64,000 nt of DNA from Clarireedia homoeocarpa (Eukaryota > Ascomycota > Leotiomycetes > Helotiales > Rutstroemiaceae). The first letter of the stretch is position 1; each line of letters begins with the position of its first letter. Both the position numbers and the translations under genes were made by a program. Under the pieces are notes generated by a model. It ran no database searches and was not told where the DNA came from. It was given only the letters and a program-made list of their open reading frames with translations. Shown here in pieces: positions 58,553 through 64,000 of the stretch. The DNA lies in the NCBI GenBank assembly GCA_001465935.1, contig LNKV01000033.1:124001-188000 (forward strand). The letters are read 5' to 3'.

Positions 58553-59738
58553 ATGTATACCCCGTCACTCAACGCCGTGGTCACTTTGGGCCTACTTTTC
58601 TCAGGGCCCCTAGCTTCCGCTCTTGCTCTTCCTGCAGAGTTTGGCGCTGCATCTCTCGAGAAGAAATCAATCGTATGTCTACATCCCAGCTGAGCCTTTC
58701 AACCACTGTACTAACGCATCATAGCCTTCGAACATCGGTGCAAAGTTGGCTCGTGATATTCCAGCCCTCATCACGCGTCATCATACTGAGGCTCAGATTG
58801 CCGCGAAAAAAGCGAAAGGAGCCAAGGGCCAACGGGATATCGAAATCGAAGAACGTGAGCCTCACCACACCGAGGCCCAGATTGCCGCGAAAAAGGCGAA
58901 GGGAGCCAAGGGTCAACGAGACGTTGAAATTGAAGAACGTGAACCCCATCATACTGAAGCTCAGATTGCCGCCAAGAAAGCCAAGGGAGGAAAAGGTCAA
59001 CGCGATATCGAAATCGAAGAACGTGAACCCCATCACACTGAAGCTCAAATCGCCGCGAAGAAAGCTAAGGGAGGCAAAGGTCAACGCGATGTCGAAATTG
59101 AAGAACGTGAACCCCATCACACTGAAGCTCAAATCGCCGCGAAGAAAGCTAAGGGAGGCAAAGGTCAACGCGATGTCGAAATCGAAGAACGTGAACCCCA
59201 TCACACTGAAGCTCAGATTGCCGCGAAGAAAGCCAAGGGAGGAAAAGGTCAACGCGATGTCGAAATTGAAGAACGTGAACCCCATCACACTGAAGCTCAA
59301 ATCGCCGCGAAGAAAGCTAAGGGAGGAAAAGGACAACGTGACGTTGAGGAGCGTGAACCACATCACACCGAGGCACAAATTGCCGCGAAGAAAGCTAAGG
59401 GAGGAAAGGGTCAACGTGACGTTGAGGAGCGTGAACCACATCACACCGAGGCACAAATTGCCGCGAAGAAAGCCAAGGGAGGAAAAGGTCAACGCGATAT
59501 CGAAATCGAAGAACGTGAACCTCATCATACTGAAGCTCAAATCGCTGCGAAGAAAGCCAAGGGAGGAAAGGGTCAACGCGATGTCGAGCTTGAGGAGCGT
59601 GAACCTCACCACACCGAAGCCCAGATTGCTGCGAAGAAAGCCAAGGGAGGAAAGGGTCAACGCGATGTCGAGCTTGAGGAGCGTGAACCTCACCACACCG
59701 AAGCCCAGATTGCTGCCAAGAAAGCTAAAGGACAATAG
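58553..59738 (+). CDS. secreted tandem-repeat precursor, candidate RiPP/Kex2-processed peptide
   Basis: Two exons (58553-58672, 58725-59738; 52-nt intron with a CTAAC branch site) give 377 aa. Residues 1-~25 are a signal peptide (VVTLGLLFSGPLASALA). A short pro-region ending in LITR leads into twelve copies of HHTEAQIAAKKAKG. Eleven are followed by G/A-KGQRD and an acidic spacer ending EEREP, giving a 28-residue unit (26 in two copies); the last copy ends the protein. Differences between copies are nearly all at third codon positions in this frame, so selection acts on the peptide. Possible cleavage points are the KK pair, QR-D and ER-E; there is no KR. No Tyr, Phe or Trp occurs in the units. 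Its position beside two UstYa genes suggests a ribosomal peptide precursor; a secreted repeat effector or wall protein is the alternative. Confidence 0.88.
58779..59735 (+). repeat. 84-bp coding tandem repeat (12 copies, two shortened to 78 bp)
   Basis: Copy starts run from 58779 to 59691. The spacing sum is nine units of 84 and two of 78 bases. As the unit is a multiple of three without stops, long frames also appear in other frames and on the minus strand. Confidence 0.97.
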
Positions 59739-60390
59739 AGGATTCGGGACGAATTGAGGGGTGGACATGATGATTTTTTTGGTGAAGTTCAGAAGTGTTT
59801 GTAGGATTGTATTTTAGTCTCTAATTGTAAGAAGAATGTAAGCAGTGATGAAATAATGCGTTCAAAATGATAGATTGATATTAAGCATAATACCTGCTGC
59901 ATTGGCAGCGGCACAAGCAAAGTATGACGATGAGTGAGAATGGTAATACCTTTTTGACAGCAAATCTCTCTATCGATAAACATTAGCTTGGTCATCTCAC
60001 ACCACTTCCCACTAGATCACCTTTGACAAGACTCGATTTTGGCTGTATTTCATCCTGCATATCCTTCATGCCTTGAAGCATTGTAGGCTGCTGGTATTGC
60101 TGAATGATATCAGCTGAATTAAGAAGAAGGTTCTGTTAAATAACCTTCGTAAGACCTTGACGAACAATCCACCTCTTTGAAATCGATTTCACTGTCATTG
60201 AAATTCATTTTACATCCCAAATAATTATGTGGTATATGGTGTATTGGATACAGAAGAGTGAAAGCTTGCAAAATAATAGTATAACTCCCTTTTCCCTCTT
60301 GTAATATCACCACTGGTCGTCTCAGGTCGTCAACGAGCGTTCCAGTCACCAACACCCCAATTTCGACAGCAATCATTCTTAGCAGACGAA
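59739..60390. other. intergenic between the precursor and GH32 remnant B
   Basis: 3' flank of the precursor and of GH32 remnant B. No gene is supported. Confidence 0.5.
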
Positions 60391-61960
60391 TTATACTTGT
60401 TTAATCACACGAACTTCCACTAACTGCGCCAAAATGATACCTCCATTCATAGTCAAGGAAAGGCCATCAGAAATGGCAGCAGGGAAAATCAAATCAGAGA
60501 TCACCGACTCACCCTCTCCACTGTATACTTCCACCGAGCATTCGTCGACCAAGACCCGCACATGCACCACATCGTTGGAGTCGGCTTGAAGGAGGGCAGT
60601 GTGAACTCCGTCTGCAGCAGGATCGTAGCTGGTATTCTCACTTGCATTGCGATCGACTGAGAGCTCCTTTCTTGATTGGGAGTATTCGATTAAAGCCTGC
60701 TCATCTCCTGCTTTACGGACGGCAAGGTTTAAGGTAGACTCAGCAGCTGGAGTAAAGTTTAGACCTACATCTAACGCCTTTCTAGGAAGTGCGGTAAGCA
60801 AGGATTGACCCGGTACGAGGACTTGGTTAGTGATAGTTGTAAGTGGCGTGCCCGCTGCATCTAGCTCCCTCACAGGAAGTTGTAGAAACCCAAGTTTCCC
60901 GTTCAACTGTTTGAGCTTTAATGTGCGAGGGAATAAAAGCATACCTTTCCAGCTATTCGTTAGAAGATTTCCACCGTAGCTGTTCGCAATGGTAGCGATA
61001 ATCCTAAGACCATCGGATATAGGTACATTTTTCCAAGACAAGGCACCATCGAAATCACGTCCATAATCTAACCAGAGCGTACTGTTGTCAATTGAGTCTA
61101 TAATGAATACTGTTCTATCAAATAATCTAGTTAGTCTGAGGACTCTATTTATGCTTGCCGGAGAGTCAGTGGCAGGTGTGATAATCAATACCTATTTCTT
61201 CGTCGTTGTGCCTTCAACTTGAAGCTCAAAAAAGTCGGGCACCTCCCATTCTGCGATGGCACTCGAAAGACCCGGGATATTCGTAGAGGTTAAATCACTC
61301 TTCAAGGTCCAAGACTTTGCATCGAGCGATGTCCAGAATGTGAGCTTGTTCTGGCATCCATGGGCAAGAATCATGACCAAATTTCCCGTAGCGTTGTGGA
61401 AAAAAACTTTTGGATCTCGTGCTCCCAATCCTTTGGTTATACCGTGTGGTGACTATTGTTGCTGTGATACAATTGGATTATTCGAATATTTCGTTCAAGT
61501 CGTCCCTTGATCTAAGCTGTATGCAAGTCGTTGATCCTGAACGCCGCTTGATGGGAAGTATCCGGCTTAGAAAGCCAGATATGGTGGATACGCACTCGTT
61601 CTCAATCCTGAAAAAATCGCGGGATCGTAATATGAAGTCCCGGTGAAAGCCTGAATACCGTCCGCGTTCGAGATCGCGACTGGCTTATGAACTTAGTTTA
61701 TGAGAGGTCGGTGCTAGTTGCATGCCCCCAATTCATGTTACCCCAGAAATTGCCCGCAGGATTGTGTTGGGAAAATAGGTGCCATGTAGAGCCAATTTTG
61801 ATAAGCCCATTGGGCTCATTCATTCAATTCTGATCAGGAACAAAATTATAATAGGTAGGACGAAAATCGTACGGACCTGTGGAAGTCGAGCTGGCTTGGG
61901 ATTTCACTCTTGATATGATGCTGATAGCAGCCGTACTACTAATGGCCACACTGCTCAGGA
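60391..61960 (-). pseudogene. GH32 fructan hydrolase pseudogene B
   Basis: A glycoside hydrolase family 32 gene (inulinase/levanase/invertase type) decayed by point changes. The N-terminal nucleophile block reads N-stop-MNEPNG (stop at 61824-61826, where the family has Trp). Then come WHLFSQHNPAGN and GHATSTDLS with a stop (61698-61700), and a deletion with frame change. It continues in one frame with ADGIQAFTGTSYYDP, GYFPSSGVQDQRLAYSLDQG, ARDPKV (the RDP motif) and WEVPDFFEL (acid/base region), broken by stops at 61567, 61495, 61453 and 61192. The C-terminal 265 codons, including the beta-sandwich domain (SWKNVPISDGLRIIATIANS; VHVRVLVDECSVEVYSGEGE), remain open. The upstream boundary is approximate. 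Confidence 0.85.
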
Positions 61961-62049
61961 AGCTTGTGTTCAAGGTCGAGCTAGAATTTGAATTGGAGCG
62001 TGTACTACTCCCTCAGCGCTACCGCCTGTCGAAAAGAGCAGTACGTTCA

Positions 62050-64000
62050 CTCCTTTATCATTCGGGAATATCTGAGTTGGTCAGTGTTGCCTGCCCATCA
62101 CCTCCAAAGAAACCGAAGATCAGTCAAGAAGAATACGCAGTGTGATCTTTCCACCAATTTCTGGTGCCAATGGAGCATAATAAATATTTGGGAACGTGGC
62201 ATCGAAACTAACGTTGCCAGATTTTGTTCGGTCAACAAAAAATCTCTTGGTAGCAAAGTCGTATCCGACTTGCGTCTGTTGTTCCAAGTCACTAGTAGCA
62301 CGAAGTATGAGTCCAAACTGTGGTGATGAGGATGCTGACGATCGATTGTAGAAAGTGGCTGTGATGTCGAGCGCTTTCCCTGACAACGCGAGAATCTGTG
62401 ATCCTTCTGCAAAAGTGTCCCAAGACTCCGTATAATCAGGTACGGTTTCCAGACTGGTCCAGTTTGCGACAGGTTGCAACAACAAAGTAGCCTTGTTGTC
62501 AATTGTTTTGAGCGACAGCTTTCGCGGAATGGTGAAGCCACCTCGCCATGGTGATGTAGGAATTGATGAGCTATATGGTCAGTTACTCATCCATCCCAAA
62601 CTAACTTGGCTTGAAACTGGGAGTCCGTTAAACGGTACAGCAGCGTAGAAATCGGGGCCAAAATTTACCCATCTAGAGAGGCTCACCTCCGGTGGTGCGT
62701 CTGAGAAGGTGCTCTCGTCTATCATGATGTGTCCCCAGCCTGATGTTCCCCAGCCTGATGTTGAGGAATCGACAATCTCAATAACAGCGCTTTGACCGAG
62801 ATAATCAGAAACCTCCCAGCTTTGTAGGACCAGGTTTTCGTTGTTGGCGCCGGTAGCAGTCCGGACAACTTGGTTTTGGATTTTCAGGTTGATACACTGT
62901 TGGCCGGGCAAGTTGCCACCACCGATGAGAAAGTTGATTTGCTTCTTGGTTATATTGAATAATGGTGAGGTAGGGGCGCCAATTGTGGCATCTAAGTTAA
63001 TAAAAGTATTGGCAAGATTACCCGAAAACCAGTTACAGTTTGTTGACCGCCAAAGGTTCCTTGAGCTGGAGCTGTCCCAATTAAATCTCTGGTGGCGGTC
63101 CAACCACGACTAGCATAGGTAGCATTGCCGTCGAAGCTTTCGAAGGTGATATTGCTACTCACAGGAGTTGGTGTTCCAGTGTGCGGCGTGGTAACAGTTG
63201 ACGCAGTAGACGATGGTGTGATCCCTGATTCTGCGGTGAATGTTGTTCCATCGAAAGTTCCTAGCTGGTAAAGCGTTCCAGAGCCAGTGGTTCCAGGCGT
63301 TCCGCCAGGATTTACTCCTATTTGCAAAACCCATTTAACATTGGCCTCATTGCTGTAAAGAGGCAGCTGGAAGAGACTAGGGCATTCCAATACACCACTA
63401 ACTCCACTCACTGGTCCATATTCGCTGACATGCGTCTAGTCTTTGGGATTTGGAGAGGCGTAAATGAGTACCTTGCGGAGTTGAGCCAGAAAACGACAGA
63501 TATCCATCTCGAGCTGGACGCATGCCAGAAAACGAAGGGATCCCGGAAGTCCCGCCATTGATCTTGATATGGAGCTGGAGGAAGGGGAATGTCGGAATTT
63601 CTAGCATCGTATCTAGTCTAGGTTATACCATCGTCTAAACTATAAGCAATAGATTGTGCTTGTGTGCCACCATCTACCACATTTCCGCTTGGCAAGGTTT
63701 GTGATATGGGATACTATAAGGAGCATAATAATCAGTCCTGTTGGTACTCTCGGAGGAAATTTTTTTACATATGATGTGTAAAGCGCGACGAGAGGTAATT
63801 TCCCATCGCTTCCAAAACCGCTGGTGTTATGGGGATCAGCAACTGCAGACACAGAAAAGAACATCTCTGTTACATTGCCAGGGAAGCCACGGGCAAGAAG
63901 TGCCACAGATTTATATTCCCAGTATGAGAGATCTGTACTAGTTGCGTGACCCCATGACATAGAACCCCATTCATTGCCCCCTGGGTTGTACTGATAGAAT
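62050..64000 (-). pseudogene. GH32 fructan hydrolase pseudogene A (continues beyond window)
   Basis: A second GH32 copy, different from B, whose 5' end lies beyond base 64000. In order are YQYNPGGNEWGSMSWGHATS, VALLARGFPGNVTEM, a broken stretch, SIAYSLDDGIT-stop (63618-63620), and WRDFRDPFVFWH (RDP motif). A frameshift near 63480-63500 and a stop at 63436-63438 precede GVLECPSLFQLPL (ECP motif with the acid/base Glu). A lectin-like insert follows (FESFDGNATYASRGW..., INFLIGGGNLPGQQCINL), with a frameshift near 63020. Then come WVNFGPDFYAAVPFNG, a stop at 62579-62581, TSPWRGGFTIPRKLSLKT and a stop at 62120-62122 in the last beta-sandwich part. Fructan hydrolysis is the ancestral role; the lesions exclude a full product. 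The downstream boundary is approximate. Confidence 0.83.

Noticed and set aside
58719..59768. 349-codon antisense frame and a 413-codon plus-strand frame (58516-59757) across the repeat
   Set aside because: They follow from a stop-free repeat unit that is a multiple of three. Only the frame with a signal peptide, proper intron and third-position variation is supported.
61192..63620. TGA/TAG at conserved Trp positions read as recoded tryptophan
   Set aside because: Other genes in the window use TGA as a normal stop (SF3b4), and the GH32 copies also carry TAA stops and frameshifts. Decay explains all of it.

Overview
The window is nuclear DNA of a filamentous ascomycete (Pezizomycotina). Genes are interrupted by short GT-AG introns (mostly 46-140 nt). 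Leaders upstream of start codons are C/T-rich. HET, UstYa (DUF3328), fungal-type bZIP and fungal N-terminal-domain/ankyrin proteins are all present. The overall style suggests a leotiomycete (Sclerotinia/Botrytis relatives), but that placement is inference. I assembled all gene models by hand by joining exons in frame; none has transcript support.

Left part (1-24.8 kb). The window opens inside a COG1 (Golgi tethering) gene, followed by a four-exon bZIP factor, a MARVEL-type membrane protein (minus strand), two tiny proteins with cysteine-rich tails, and an eight-cysteine Ser/Thr-rich, probably GPI-anchored secreted protein. A one-exon HET-domain protein and a four-exon protein with a fungal STAND-type N-terminus and weak ankyrin repeats (minus) sit next to each other and may both be non-self recognition genes. 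Then come a seven-exon 6-phosphofructo-2-kinase whose bisphosphatase active site has lost its catalytic histidine (RHG to RAG), and TOM40.

Middle (24.8-47.6 kb). About 12.8 kb contains no gene I can support. Its second half is crowded with penta- and hexanucleotide microsatellites, minisatellites and homopolymers. It ends in the long pyrimidine-rich leader of the GSK-3 kinase gene, whose introns carry a 25-nt C run and a 55-nt T run. Next are the nuclear cap-binding subunit CBP80, the splicing factor SF3b4/Hsh49 (minus; starts in a 20-nt coding exon) and a Flx1-like mitochondrial carrier.

Right part (48-64 kb), an accessory region. It holds a class I SAM methyltransferase, a broken O-methyltransferase, and two divergently arranged genes of unknown function. 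Two UstYa-family (DUF3328, double HxxHC) genes follow, then a secreted precursor made of a signal peptide and twelve copies of HHTEAQIAAKKAKG separated by acidic spacers. Last are two tandem GH32 fructan-hydrolase pseudogenes full of stop codons. A secreted tandem-repeat precursor beside two UstYa genes is the layout of fungal dikaritin-type RiPP clusters. Here the repeat has no Tyr, Phe or Trp and no KR site, so any product would differ from ustiloxin-type peptides. This is the strongest candidate for an undescribed system in the window. The conserved parts of the window are housekeeping genes that do not depend on each other.
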